Below are positions 10,110 through 19,396 of a DNA stretch of 64,000 nt, piece after piece. The stretch spans positions 186,001 to 250,000 of the forward strand of contig NZ_QCZD01000003.1 in NCBI RefSeq assembly GCF_003075045.1. Reading direction: 5' to 3'. Position 1 is the stretch's first letter; every line of letters starts with the position of its first letter. Below the pieces are notes generated by a model. It did not search any database, was not told where the DNA came from, and was given only the letters and a program-made list of their open reading frames with translations. The position numbers and the translations under genes are program-made. This DNA comes from Maribacter litoralis (GTDB lineage Bacteria > Bacteroidota > Bacteroidia > Flavobacteriales > Flavobacteriaceae).

Positions 10110-10934
10110 ATGCAGCAGATCATAAATTTTTTAATTAGGTATAAGATTTTCTTGCTATACCTTTTTTTGCTCTTTATTTCTTTCATTTTTACCTTTCAGT
10201 CGCACTCATACCACCAATCTAAATTTTTAAACTCTTCTAACTACATCACCGGAAGCATTTATACATTTTCAGATAATATAACTTCCTATTTTGGTCTAAG
10301 GGAAGAAAACAAAAGACTCGTTGAAGAAAATAAGCGACTTAGAGATAGGCTATTCAATAACGTATTACTACCCTCGTCTACAATAGATTCCACTTCGGTA
10401 GATTATGAAGTAACAAGGGGGCGTGTCATCAATAACAGCTATGCCGATCAGCGTAATTATATAACTATCAACAAGGGCAAAAATGACAGTATTGCCCAAG
10501 ATATGGGGGTTATTACCGATAAAGGTATTCTTGGCATTGTAGAAAATACATCGAACAATTTTGCGACCGTTCAAAGTATTTTAAGTGATAAGTCTACCAT
10601 AAATGCCAAAATCAAAAATTCCAATCACTTTGGGTCTTTGGTCTGGGAAAACACCACCGACTACAATGTAGTTCAGCTTATAGATATACCGAGATTAGTT
10701 CCATTAACCATAGGCGACACCATAGTTACGGGCGCAATGAGCAGTATTTTCCCAGAGAACATACCTATTGGAACCATTAAGAGTTTTGACTTGGACAATT
10801 CTAAAAGTTTCTATTTTATTAACGTAGAACTGTTCAATGATATGACCAATATTGGCAATGTATATATTATTAGAAATTTACACCGTAAGGAAGTTTTAGA
10901 ATTAGAAGCAGAAACAGAAGCCAATGATCAATAG
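10110..10934 (+). CDS. mreC: Rod shape-determining protein MreC
   Basis: MreC is an inner-membrane protein with a large periplasmic part that scaffolds the elongasome and activates PBP2-RodA. The 274-residue protein has one N-terminal transmembrane segment (about residues 10-30). A coiled coil follows (about 65-90, with EENKRLVEENKRLRDRL), then the beta-rich MreC domain (VINNSYADQRNYITINKG, GILGIVENTSNNFATVQSIL). Its end overlaps mreD by 11 bases, which indicates translational coupling. The start is the ATG directly before the membrane segment. Confidence 0.94.
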   Translation: MQQIINFLIRYKIFLLYLFLLFISFIFTFQSHSYHQSKFLNSSNYITGSIYTFSDNITSYFGLREENKRLVEENKRLRDRLFNNVLLPSSTIDSTSVDYEVTRGRVINNSYADQRNYITINKGKNDSIAQDMGVITDKGILGIVENTSNNFATVQSILSDKSTINAKIKNSNHFGSLVWENTTDYNVVQLIDIPRLVPLTIGDTIVTGAMSSIFPENIPIGTIKSFDLDNSKSFYFINVELFNDMTNIGNVYIIRNLHRKEVLELEAETEANDQ

Positions 10935-11433
10935 TACGTCTTTTTTAATTGTGCTCCGATTTATTTTATTGGTGCTGGTACAAGTACTGGTTTTTAATAA
11001 ACTGAATTTCTTTGGCTATATAAACCCTCTTGTTTATATTCTTTTCCTTTACTGGTATCCTATTAAACAAAATAGAACTACTTTTATAATACTATGCTTT
11101 TTCTTAGGACTTTGCGTAGACACATTTTCTGATACACTTGCCATAAACGCCGCAGCTACAGTAACCATAGCTTATCTTAGACCAACCATTATGCGTTTTG
11201 TTTTTGGTGTCAATTATGAATTTCAAAGTTTTAAGTTAAACAATAGCACAAAGGCACAACAATTTACGTTTTTAGCGTTATTGATTATAATACATCACTT
11301 GGTATACTTCACTTTAGAAATTTTCAGCTTTTCGAACAGCTTGTTAATTTTGCAGAAAACAGTAGTAGTGGGTATTTCCACATTGATATTAGCCATTTTG
11401 TTCAGTACGTTATTCAGCTCTAAAAAAGAATGA
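10924..11433 (+). CDS. mreD: Rod shape-determining protein MreD
   Basis: This 169-residue hydrophobic protein has about five predicted transmembrane segments and lies exactly where mreD is expected, between mreC and the PBP2 gene. Sequence conservation in MreD is low, so position, length and topology carry most of the weight. The FFLGLCVDTFSDTLAINAAATV segment resembles the conserved MreD core. It overlaps mreC by 11 bases and mrdA by 4 bases (ATGA). Confidence 0.9.
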   Translation: MINSTSFLIVLRFILLVLVQVLVFNKLNFFGYINPLVYILFLYWYPIKQNRTTFIILCFFLGLCVDTFSDTLAINAAATVTIAYLRPTIMRFVFGVNYEFQSFKLNNSTKAQQFTFLALLIIIHHLVYFTLEIFSFSNSLLILQKTVVVGISTLILAILFSTLFSSKKE

Positions 11434-13298
11434 GAAAAATTCTTTTATCAACTATAATCATTGTCATAGCAATTACCTTTTTGGGAAGGCTATCCTATTT
11501 GCAAATATTCAGTTTTTCTGCAGATCAGGTTTTAGATGACCCTGCTATTAAGGCAATTTATGATTATCCTGAACGTGGTTATATCTATGACCGTAATGGT
11601 GAGTTATTGGTAGGTAATGATCCTGCCTATGACGTTATGGTTATCCCAAGGGAAGTAAAACCTTTAGACACTTTAGAATTCTGTGGATTATTGGGTATCG
11701 ACAAAGAGAAATTCATTCAAAAACTAAGAAAAGCTAGGGTTTATTCCCCTCGTCTTCCTTCAGTTTTAGTACCACAACTCTCCAAAGAAGACTATGCCAA
11801 GCTACAGGAGAAAATGCGAAAGTATAAAGGCTTCTATATTCAAAAAAGATCTTTACGCTATTATGACACTCCAAGCGCAGCAAATGTACTTGGCTATATT
11901 AGTGAGGTTAACGAAGGTGACCTTGCCGTTAACAAATACTACGTTCAAGGTGAGCTCAAGGGCAGAACTGGTGTAGAGCGTTATTATGAAGATTTGTTGA
12001 GAGGCAGAAAAGGTGTACAGTATATTCAGAAAGATAGGTTTAATAGAGATATTGGTCCGTACAAAAACGGTGCTTTAGATACTTTACCTGAACAAGGAAA
12101 GCAAATCAGCATTACTATTGATAAAACACTTCAGGAGTATGGCGAAACCTTAATGCACGGTAAAAGAGGTGGTATTGTAGCTATTGAACCCGCTACCGGT
12201 GAAATTCTCTCCATGATTTCCGGACCAACCTATGATCCAGCATTATTGGTCGGAAGAGAACGTTCAAAAAATTATACCAAACTTTATAATGATACAATAG
12301 CAAACCCAACTTGGGACAGATCTATTCACGCACAACAACCACCGGGCTCTCCTTTTAAAACACTAAATGCCCTTATTGCATTACAAGAAGGTGTTTTAGA
12401 TGAAAATACTACTATACAGTGTTATCACGGATTTTATGTGGGCAGAAAAAAAAGAGGCTGTCACTGTGGTGGTGGCTTACGAAACCTGAACAGTGGAATT
12501 TCACAATCATGTAATGCTTATTTCGCGGGTGCATTCAGAAAAATATTCGAAAAATTCGAAACTACCGATGAAGGCATGGACGTTTGGGAAAAGCACATGC
12601 GTAGCTTTGGTCTGGGCGATTATTTAGGATACGATTTACCTTTTGGTCAAAAAGGCCGTATTCCCAGTAAAGAATACTATGATAAGTGGTATGGCGATAA
12701 TAGATGGAGCTCTTCTTATATTATTTCCAACTCTATCGGACAAGGCGAAATATTGGCAACACCTGTTCAATTGGCGAATATGACCGCAGCTATTGCTAAC
12801 AGAGGGCATTACTTTACCCCTCACATCTTAAAGAAAATTGAAGGGAAAGATATTACAGAGCCTAAATTTACAGAGGCCAAACATACTACAATTGATAAAA
12901 AACATTTTGAACCAGTGGTACAGGGTATGGCCGATGTATATAAAAGTGGAACTGCAAGATGGTTACAAATACCCGGAATTGAAGTTGCTGGCAAAACCGG
13001 TACCGCAGAAAATTTTACTAAAATTAACGGGGTACGTACACAATTAACAGATCACTCGGTTTTTGTAGCATTTGCACCTGTAGATGACCCTAAAATCGCC
13101 ATCGCCGTTTATATTGAAAACGGATATTTTGGATCTAGATATGCTGGTCATATCGCTACTTTAATGATTGAAAAATACCTTAAAGGTGAAATCACATTGA
13201 AGACCCTTGAAAAGAGAATGCTTGAGAAAACATTAGAAGCTGAATACGCGAAACCCTACAGTGGGGAAGAGTTCAAAATAAATGAGCGTGTCTGGTAG
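11430..13298 (+). CDS. mrdA: Penicillin-binding protein 2 (peptidoglycan D,D-transpeptidase)
   Basis: This class B PBP cross-links peptidoglycan during elongation and partners the glycosyltransferase RodA. The 622 residues comprise an N-terminal membrane anchor, a dimerisation (pedestal) domain beginning near YPERGYIYDRNGELLVGN, and a transpeptidase domain. The active-site motifs are SxxK in PPGSPFKTL, SxN-type in SQSCNAYF and KTG in VAGKTGTAEN. The SPFK variant (instead of the commoner STFK) keeps both catalytic residues. The gene overlaps mreD by 4 bases and rodA by 17 bases. Confidence 0.96.
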   Translation: MRKILLSTIIIVIAITFLGRLSYLQIFSFSADQVLDDPAIKAIYDYPERGYIYDRNGELLVGNDPAYDVMVIPREVKPLDTLEFCGLLGIDKEKFIQKLRKARVYSPRLPSVLVPQLSKEDYAKLQEKMRKYKGFYIQKRSLRYYDTPSAANVLGYISEVNEGDLAVNKYYVQGELKGRTGVERYYEDLLRGRKGVQYIQKDRFNRDIGPYKNGALDTLPEQGKQISITIDKTLQEYGETLMHGKRGGIVAIEPATGEILSMISGPTYDPALLVGRERSKNYTKLYNDTIANPTWDRSIHAQQPPGSPFKTLNALIALQEGVLDENTTIQCYHGFYVGRKKRGCHCGGGLRNLNSGISQSCNAYFAGAFRKIFEKFETTDEGMDVWEKHMRSFGLGDYLGYDLPFGQKGRIPSKEYYDKWYGDNRWSSSYIISNSIGQGEILATPVQLANMTAAIANRGHYFTPHILKKIEGKDITEPKFTEAKHTTIDKKHFEPVVQGMADVYKSGTARWLQIPGIEVAGKTGTAENFTKINGVRTQLTDHSVFVAFAPVDDPKIAIAVYIENGYFGSRYAGHIATLMIEKYLKGEITLKTLEKRMLEKTLEAEYAKPYSGEEFKINERVW

Positions 13299-14571
13299 AA
13301 GTATACTTAAAAGAATAGATTGGCTAAGTGTTTTTATCTATTTAGCACTGGTACTCATAGGTTGGGTAAATATCTACTCCAGCACATTTACCGATGATAG
13401 CAGCTCCATTTTTGATATTAGTACCAGATATGGCAAGCAACTGTTTTTTATTGGCGTCAGCTTAGTTACTATTGTCGTAATCCTCGCCTTGGAGGTTAAC
13501 TTTTACGAAAGGTTTTCTAGCTTGTTCTACCTCATTTCAATGGTTTCATTACTTGGCTTATTCGTATTCGGTAAGACCATTGCAGGCGCAACTTCTTGGT
13601 ACGACCTTGGTTTTTTTAACCTACAACCTTCAGAGTTGGCCAAAGTAACTACAGCGCTAGCACTTGCAAAATATTTAAGCGATATACAAACCGATATTAA
13701 AAGGAGAAAAGATCAATTCTACGCCCTAATGATCATCATTGTACCCGCTCTATTAATCATACCTCAACCAGATCCCGGTAGTGCCCTGGTATTCTTTGCC
13801 TTGATATTTGTAATTTTCAGGGAAGGTTTACCGCTATATTATTTAGTTGTAGTATTAAGTTTAATACTCGTATTTGTTACAACACTAATGTTCGGTACAG
13901 TTTGGCTTATTATTGGGCTTGTATTACTTACCATTATATTGTTCGCCCTTAAAAGAAAAACCTTTAAAATTCCGGTTATACCTCTTGGGCTTACCTTTGC
14001 CGCTGTAATACTATTTTCCCTGTCGGTAAATTTTGTATTCAACAATGTGTTCGAACAACGCCATAGAGATCGTTTTAGTCTTTGGCTAAGACTTGAAAAA
14101 GACCCTAAAAAGCTAGAGCAAATTAGAAAGTCTATTGGATACAACACCTATCAATCTGAAAAAGCTATTGAATCTGGTGGGCGATGGGGAAAAGGATTTC
14201 TTGAAGGTACCCGTACCAAGGGAGATTTTGTACCTGAACAAGACACCGATTATATATTTAGTACCGTTGGTGAAGAATGGGGATTTTTAGGTACCTCAAC
14301 CGTGATCATTTTATTCTCGGTTTTATTTTTAAGATTGATTTCATTGGCCGAACGGCAGAAGAATGCCTTTGCCAGAATGTACGGTTATGGCGTAATATCA
14401 ATCTTACTTATTCACTATTTTATAAATATTGGCATGGTAATAGGTATTCTACCAACCATTGGTATTCCGCTACCTTTCTTTAGTTATGGTGGCTCTGGGC
14501 TACTATTCTTTACAATTCTATTGTTTATTTTCTTGAGACTAGATACCAACAGACTAAAAGAAGGTTATTAA
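13282..14571 (+). CDS. rodA: Rod shape-determining protein RodA (SEDS peptidoglycan glycosyltransferase)
   Basis: RodA polymerises lipid II into glycan strands during cell elongation. The 429-residue polytopic protein has about ten transmembrane segments. It carries SEDS-family motifs: FNLQPSELAK, the periplasmic loop DTDYIFSTVGEEWGF, and GIPLPFFSYGGSGLL near the end. It is somewhat longer than many RodA proteins because of the central loop around residues 255-300 (RDRFSLWLRLEKDP). Its start lies inside the end of mrdA, so the two are translationally coupled. Its stop overlaps the stop of the converging nuclease gene by four bases. Confidence 0.96.
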   Translation: MSVSGRSILKRIDWLSVFIYLALVLIGWVNIYSSTFTDDSSSIFDISTRYGKQLFFIGVSLVTIVVILALEVNFYERFSSLFYLISMVSLLGLFVFGKTIAGATSWYDLGFFNLQPSELAKVTTALALAKYLSDIQTDIKRRKDQFYALMIIIVPALLIIPQPDPGSALVFFALIFVIFREGLPLYYLVVVLSLILVFVTTLMFGTVWLIIGLVLLTIILFALKRKTFKIPVIPLGLTFAAVILFSLSVNFVFNNVFEQRHRDRFSLWLRLEKDPKKLEQIRKSIGYNTYQSEKAIESGGRWGKGFLEGTRTKGDFVPEQDTDYIFSTVGEEWGFLGTSTVIILFSVLFLRLISLAERQKNAFARMYGYGVISILLIHYFINIGMVIGILPTIGIPLPFFSYGGSGLLFFTILLFIFLRLDTNRLKEGY

Positions 14572-15380
14572 AACTTCCAACCCACAGTATTTTTACTTCC
14601 TTCAAAAACCTTTTGCTTCTCTTTTGGCAATTGATTAAAAAAATCGATTCCTGTAGCCTGTTCAATATCGTCTACCGAAACGACAAAATTTCTAAGCGAT
14701 GTAAATTGAGGCTTATTCGGTATCAAAAAGGAAAGGCTATAAATCTTATCACCCTTCTTTCTAACTATTATTTTATAGAATGTATTGGGAACATCAACAT
14801 CTTCATCTCCTATTTCTTCTAAGCTACTTTCGAGCACTCCGCCAGTAAATATATACAAAGTACCGTATTGCTTTGCCCAACGCCTTGTTTGTTGCTCTAA
14901 GTCGTTCCAAATACCGGAATTGAACTCTCTATCTTGCGGACTTATATTACTTGTATAAAAGGTTTCATTGTATGCCTGCAATGAAAACCTGCGATCACCC
15001 GCCGGCACTAAATGACCACGATCATACCCAGACCCTTTATAATTACGCCAATCCGCAGACTTGGAAGATACGTATGGATCTTCTATAAAATAGGGTCGCT
15101 TTCTGTCGTCATAGGTTAAATGGCTTTTATCGAGAACGTAGGCTACCCACTCCGCTTGTTCAAAAGGTTCATTATACGATAAGGTAAAAAAAGAATGATT
15201 TACAATTTCACCGGTCGTAGACTCGGGCAGTAGTTCTTTTGGAAAATTATTAGAACCAACTTCATTATCGTTATTTGAATAGGTAGCCGGAGTATAAAAA
15301 TTTTCAAACAACCAAAAGCCTACAATACACACAAGAATTAGAATACTATAAATAGTGCTATTTTTTTTACGGTATGCCAT
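14568..15380 (-). CDS. DNA/RNA non-specific endonuclease (NUC1 family), membrane-anchored or secreted
   Basis: The 270-residue protein has an N-terminal hydrophobic segment (about residues 8-25), which makes it exported or anchored in the inner membrane. The NUC1 beta-beta-alpha-Me core carries the catalytic motif DRGHLVPAGDRR, with the conserved His, and the metal-binding Asn lies in the downstream WNDLEQQTRRW segment (FNSGIWNDLEQQ). Such enzymes cut DNA and RNA with Mg2+ and serve in nutrient or extracellular-DNA use. The gene diverges from msrB. A -7 box ends four bases before the start codon, so the transcript is probably leaderless. Confidence 0.9.
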   Translation of the reverse strand: MAYRKKNSTIYSILILVCIVGFWLFENFYTPATYSNNDNEVGSNNFPKELLPESTTGEIVNHSFFTLSYNEPFEQAEWVAYVLDKSHLTYDDRKRPYFIEDPYVSSKSADWRNYKGSGYDRGHLVPAGDRRFSLQAYNETFYTSNISPQDREFNSGIWNDLEQQTRRWAKQYGTLYIFTGGVLESSLEEIGDEDVDVPNTFYKIIVRKKGDKIYSLSFLIPNKPQFTSLRNFVVSVDDIEQATGIDFFNQLPKEKQKVFEGSKNTVGWKF

Positions 15381-15384
15381 GCGC

Positions 15385-15403
15385 CAAAATTACCGTAATT
15401 TTG
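15385..15403. promoter_or_regulatory. Back-to-back divergent -7 boxes (nuclease / msrB)
   Basis: The 19-base sequence CAAAATTACCGTAATTTTG is a near-perfect palindrome. It reads as TAATTTTG, a TAnnTTTG box, on both strands: minus at 15385-15392 toward the nuclease gene, and plus at 15396-15403 toward msrB, whose ATG is 65 bases downstream. No convincing -33 element is visible on either side. Confidence 0.5.
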
Positions 15404-15468
15404 TAAGAACTAAGGCATTTTACCGACCAATAAAACCAGTATTATAAAGTCTAAACGAAAGGATAATT

Positions 15469-15930
15469 ATGATGTTAACTTGGAAAGATGTTATTCATTT
15501 TTCAGTGAATGGTAACCCAAAGCCCGACAGACGGGTTGAAAAAACAGAACAGGAATGGAAAGAAATTCTAACACCTGAGCAATTTAGAGTTACCCGTAAA
15601 AAAGGTACGGAAGCACCGCATTCCGGAGCATTATGCACAGTACACGATGCCGGCAAATATGAATGTATTTGTTGTGGCACCTCTTTATTCGATTCTACCA
15701 TAAAGTTTGAATCTGGTACGGGGTGGCCAAGTTTTACGCAACCCATAAAAGAAAACGCCATAAAGTATCATAAGGATACGTCTTATGGTATGATACGAGT
15801 AGAGGTAATGTGTAATACTTGCGATGCCCATTTGGGTCATGTTTTCCCCGACGGACCGGAACCAAGCGGATTACGCTACTGTATAAATTCTGAATCTATG
15901 CAATTAGAAAAAGAGGAAACTCATGGATAA
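15469..15930 (+). CDS. msrB: Peptide-methionine (R)-S-oxide reductase MsrB
   Basis: MsrB reduces methionine-R-sulfoxide in proteins, using thioredoxin. In this 153-residue protein the structural zinc site is formed by Cys66/Cys69 (CICC) and Cys115/Cys118 (CNTC). The catalytic Cys138 is in LRYCINSESM, and HLGHVFPDGP is conserved. The family-typical HSG and GTGWPSF segments are also present. Two ATG codons are in tandem at the start. The gene overlaps msrA by 8 bases, so both are made from one message. No signal peptide is seen, so it is cytoplasmic. Confidence 0.96.
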   Translation: MMLTWKDVIHFSVNGNPKPDRRVEKTEQEWKEILTPEQFRVTRKKGTEAPHSGALCTVHDAGKYECICCGTSLFDSTIKFESGTGWPSFTQPIKENAIKYHKDTSYGMIRVEVMCNTCDAHLGHVFPDGPEPSGLRYCINSESMQLEKEETHG

Positions 15931-16465
15931 CACAAATCTAGAAATTGCAACTGTTGGTGGTGGCTGCTTTTGGTGTACAGAAGCGGTATTTCAAGAGGTA
16001 AAAGGTATTCACAACGTGGTATCTGGATATACTGGTGGAAAAGCTCCTGGAAGACCCACCTATAGAGAAATCTGTTCAGGCCTAACCGGTCATGCAGAGG
16101 TGGTTCAGGTTACTTTTGACCCATCCATCATTACTTATGAAGATATTCTTATCATCTTTATGACCACACACGACCCAACTTCACTCAATAGACAGGGTGC
16201 TGATGCCGGCACTCAGTATAGATCCGTTATTTTCTACCACGATGACGAACAACAGAAGAAAGCAAAAATAGTACTTGATGAAATGCAAGTGGTTTACGAC
16301 AAGCCTATTGTAACAGAATTAAGTCCATTAGGTATATTCTATGACGCAGAAGATTATCACCAAGATTATTACAAGAACAATTCTGAACAAGGGTATTGCC
16401 AAGTGGTCATAAATCCGAAATTGACCAAACTTAGACAGTTACACGCCGATAAACTATTATCATAA
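15923..16465 (+). CDS. msrA: Peptide-methionine (S)-S-oxide reductase MsrA
   Basis: MsrA reduces the S epimer of methionine sulfoxide and so complements MsrB. The 180-residue protein has the catalytic GCFWC motif (nucleophile Cys15) and the conserved GYTGG, GHAEVVQVTFDP and EDYHQDYY segments. Resolving cysteines near the C-terminus are reduced to the one in EQGYCQVV. It is translationally coupled to msrB and followed by a strong hairpin terminator. Confidence 0.96.
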   Translation: MDNTNLEIATVGGGCFWCTEAVFQEVKGIHNVVSGYTGGKAPGRPTYREICSGLTGHAEVVQVTFDPSIITYEDILIIFMTTHDPTSLNRQGADAGTQYRSVIFYHDDEQQKKAKIVLDEMQVVYDKPIVTELSPLGIFYDAEDYHQDYYKNNSEQGYCQVVINPKLTKLRQLHADKLLS

Positions 16466-16519
16466 ATTGCATTTCGGTCTACCTTTAACGAAATTCAATT
16501 CATCTATATCAATTTTCCA

Positions 16520-16560
16520 TTCACCTATGAAATCTTTAAAGATTCATAGGTGAATTTATT
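16520..16560 (+). terminator. Hairpin terminator after msrBA
   Basis: A 35-base near-perfect palindrome (TTCACCTATGAA arms around ATCTTTAAAGAT, one bulged base) ends in TTTATTTTT. It lies 55 bases after msrA. The inner 12 bases are themselves a perfect palindrome, so the hairpin can be almost loopless. Confidence 0.8.
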
Positions 16561-16593
16561 TTTGGGTCATAATAATCTTAAAACCTACTTATT

Positions 16594-17001
16594 ATGAAAT
16601 CTCAAAAAACATTCTATTATATTGCTTTAGGTCTTTTTAGCATAGCCGTAATCGGATCCATAATCAACTCCATCATAAATTTTGAGACAGTTGCTGATAC
16701 ATTCTCAAAACTTGGTTACCCAACATATCTTATATACGTTTTAGGCGTTTGCCAGTTTATAGGCTTAGCAATGATTTTAATAAACAAATCTCACTGGGTA
16801 TTAGAATGGGTATATGCAGGCTTTTTCATGAACTATACACTTGGCGCTTTGGCTCATTTAGCTATAAAAGATGGTAATGGTGCTTCTGCCGTAGTATGTA
16901 TTGTACTATTGTTCGTAACCTATATTCAAAGTAGAAAAATACGAAACACGAATAATGAACTAGAAGCATTTGGCAAGCCAGAATTCGTTAAATATATCTA
17001 A
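16594..17001 (+). CDS. DoxX-like family membrane protein
   Basis: This is a 135-residue inner-membrane protein with four predicted transmembrane segments (about residues 8-28, 43-62, 68-88 and 95-113). It matches the DoxX-like pattern in length, topology and in segments such as FSKLGYPTYLIYVLGVCQFIGL and GALAHLAIKDG. DoxX-like proteins are often linked to quinone or sulfur redox processes, but the function is not established. It stands between two terminators and is probably monocistronic. Confidence 0.78.
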   Translation: MKSQKTFYYIALGLFSIAVIGSIINSIINFETVADTFSKLGYPTYLIYVLGVCQFIGLAMILINKSHWVLEWVYAGFFMNYTLGALAHLAIKDGNGASAVVCIVLLFVTYIQSRKIRNTNNELEAFGKPEFVKYI

Positions 17002-17012
17002 CTCAAATCAAC

Positions 17013-17049
17013 AAAAAAGCCGCTACAATTTCATGTAGCGGCTTTTTGT
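17013..17049. terminator. Bidirectional intrinsic terminator
   Basis: A perfect stem (AAAAAGCCGCTACA with TGTAGCGGCTTTTT) and 6-base loop lies between the converging DoxX-like gene (plus) and the protease gene (minus). It has T tracts in both directions. Confidence 0.92.
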
Positions 17050-17064
17050 ATTTACAATACTTTA

Positions 17065-19206
17065 TTAATTTTTTACACTAGCTAGTTTACCTTGCTTAAT
17101 GTTGTTCATCTTTAAATCTTCTAAAACATTTACCGCTTCTTCTACATAAACATCCTTTGCCAAATTCTTATGCCATCTATTACGTTTTTCACGTAAGACA
17201 GAATCTTTGGTAAACAATTCTTCCTCATAACCTAAAGATTGAAAGGTAAGTTTAGAATCATAATCGGTTAACTTTTTGAAATAATCAGATTGTTCTTTAT
17301 CCTTGATTTTCTCTTCTTTATACGTATCATAATTCAAAGAAATTTCTGTTTCGTCCTGCTCGGCCTTTAACCATTTGGCGTTTTCTTCGATCAACTTAAT
17401 TTGAGGACTGTTTGCCATACGTTTTTTACTATCGGCAATCGTTTTCTCATAATCGATATAACCATCCCAAGGCTTATAATCCGCTGGGGTAATTTTGTCC
17501 CAACCTAACGGATTGGATTGATCTCTTTCTCCTAAATCAATATAACTATATCTATCTGGAACAATAATGTCACTCTTTACACCTTCTAACTGGGTAGATC
17601 CACCGTTTATTCTATAGAACTTCTGAGTAGTGATTTTAATTGCACCCAAATCGCCATGCTCATTACTACGCAACATATTGTTCAATGGTATAACGTTCTG
17701 TACGGTACCTTTACCAAAAGTTTGTTTGCTACCAATTACAACAGCTCTTTTGTAATCTTGCATAGCAGCTGCCAAAATCTCACTAGCAGAAGCCGATAAT
17801 TCGTTTACAAGAATTACCAATGGACCATCCCACTGTATTCTTTCATCTTTATCATCATATACGTCTTTACCCTTATCCTTAGAACGAACTTGAACAATAG
17901 GACCATCTTTTATGAAAAGACCTGCCATTTCAACAACCGTTTTTAATGATCCACCTCCATTATCACGTAAATCAAGAATTAGGCCTTCCATGCCTTCATC
18001 CTTTAAACGTTCAACTTCTTTTGCAACATCGGTAGCTGCATTTCTTTCACTATAATCATTAAAATCAACATAGAATTTCGGCAAATTAATGATTCCGAAT
18101 TTTTCTTGACCTTTAATAATATTTGCAGATTTTGCATAAGACTCTTCCAATTCAACTACATCTCTTGTCAATGAAACCACATCTAGAGAACCATCTACTT
18201 TTCTTACCGTAAGGTCTACTACAGTACCTTGAGCTCCTTTTATCAATTTAATTGCATCGTCTAAACGCATACCAACAATATTGATAGGCTCTTCTCCATT
18301 TTGACCAACTTTTATAATTTCGTCACCTACTTCTAATCGTTGATCTCTCCAAACTGGTCCGCCAGAAATGATTTCAACGATTTTTGCACCTTCAGGTTTT
18401 TTCTGAAGTCTTGCCCCAATACCTTCAAACTTACCAGACATGCTGGTATCGAATTTTTCTTTTTCTTCTGGAGCAAAGTAAAATGTATGTGGATCAAACT
18501 CGTCTACAATTGTATTAATATATTGTACAAACCAATCTTTACGTTCTAAATCACCAACAAAATCAAAAAACTCATCTAACGTTGCTTCTGTTGACTTTCT
18601 TGACGCCTCTTCGGCTTCTTTTGGAGTCTTTGCCACTTTACTATCATCCCCTTCTACACCATCTACTTCACCATTCTCTATTTTAGAAATCTTAGAGTCG
18701 TAAGTACCCAAGGTTGCATACTTCAATTGCTTTCTCCAACGTTCTTTAAGCTCTTCTCTATTAGCGGCAAAAGGTTCTTCATCATATTTTATACTGATGC
18801 TTTCATTTTCAGAATAATCAAAAGGTGTTTCTAAAACCTCTTTATAAATTTCCTTCGCATCGTTCATACGCTGTATCAATCTTTCATGCACTACATTAAA
18901 GAAAGTGATATCGGTATTCTTAATCTCATCATCAATTTGATATTTATACTTTTCAAACTCCGCAATATCCGAAGCTAAAAAATATCTTTTGGTGGGATCA
19001 ATAACATCTATGAAGTCTTCAAATACATGTACCGAAAAATCATCATTTAGAGATTTAGGCTCATAATGCCCTTTTTCAAGTACATAGGTTATTAAATCTA
19101 ACAACAATTTATCCTTGTCATCATTTTCAAAATTCTTATTGGTAAAACTGCACGATGCCACTGCCGCTAACATCAATAACAGTACGTAGGCTAAATTTCT
19201 TTTCAT
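17065..19206 (-). CDS. prc: Carboxy-terminal (tail-specific) processing peptidase, S41 family
   Basis: This 713-residue periplasmic serine protease of the Prc/Tsp type degrades proteins from their C-terminal tails. The N-terminus at the chosen ATG is a signal peptide with a possible lipobox (AAVASC). The order is an N-terminal helical domain, a PDZ domain (about residues 210-310, GARLQKKPEGAKIVEIISGGP and MRLDDAIKLIKGAQGT), and the S41 catalytic core. The core has LILDLRDNGGGSL, the catalytic Ser in NELSASASEILAAA and the Lys in GSKQTFGKGTVQ, followed by a C-terminal DUF3340-like helical tail. An in-frame ATG 34 codons upstream (19308) would put non-signal sequence before the signal peptide and was rejected. 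Confidence 0.94.
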   Translation of the reverse strand: MKRNLAYVLLLMLAAVASCSFTNKNFENDDKDKLLLDLITYVLEKGHYEPKSLNDDFSVHVFEDFIDVIDPTKRYFLASDIAEFEKYKYQIDDEIKNTDITFFNVVHERLIQRMNDAKEIYKEVLETPFDYSENESISIKYDEEPFAANREELKERWRKQLKYATLGTYDSKISKIENGEVDGVEGDDSKVAKTPKEAEEASRKSTEATLDEFFDFVGDLERKDWFVQYINTIVDEFDPHTFYFAPEEKEKFDTSMSGKFEGIGARLQKKPEGAKIVEIISGGPVWRDQRLEVGDEIIKVGQNGEEPINIVGMRLDDAIKLIKGAQGTVVDLTVRKVDGSLDVVSLTRDVVELEESYAKSANIIKGQEKFGIINLPKFYVDFNDYSERNAATDVAKEVERLKDEGMEGLILDLRDNGGGSLKTVVEMAGLFIKDGPIVQVRSKDKGKDVYDDKDERIQWDGPLVILVNELSASASEILAAAMQDYKRAVVIGSKQTFGKGTVQNVIPLNNMLRSNEHGDLGAIKITTQKFYRINGGSTQLEGVKSDIIVPDRYSYIDLGERDQSNPLGWDKITPADYKPWDGYIDYEKTIADSKKRMANSPQIKLIEENAKWLKAEQDETEISLNYDTYKEEKIKDKEQSDYFKKLTDYDSKLTFQSLGYEEELFTKDSVLREKRNRWHKNLAKDVYVEEAVNVLEDLKMNNIKQGKLASVKN

Positions 19207-19396
19207 AAAATTATCTTTTACTTTCCTTTTCAATATCTCCGAATTTGAGGGTTTACAGTAGCAGTAAAAGCCACTTAAACCTCTAAGGTAAAGAAAAAAC
19301 CATGCCATTTAATGGGGTTGGAATTAATTTTTTGTTAAACGGCCAACGGAACATATCATATTTAAAAACGTATTTTTACTACAGAAAGTATACGCT

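Noticed and set aside
19207..19308. Longer N-terminus of the tail-specific protease
   Set aside because: The 34 extra residues precede a clear signal peptide and are not signal-like; the downstream ATG is preferred.
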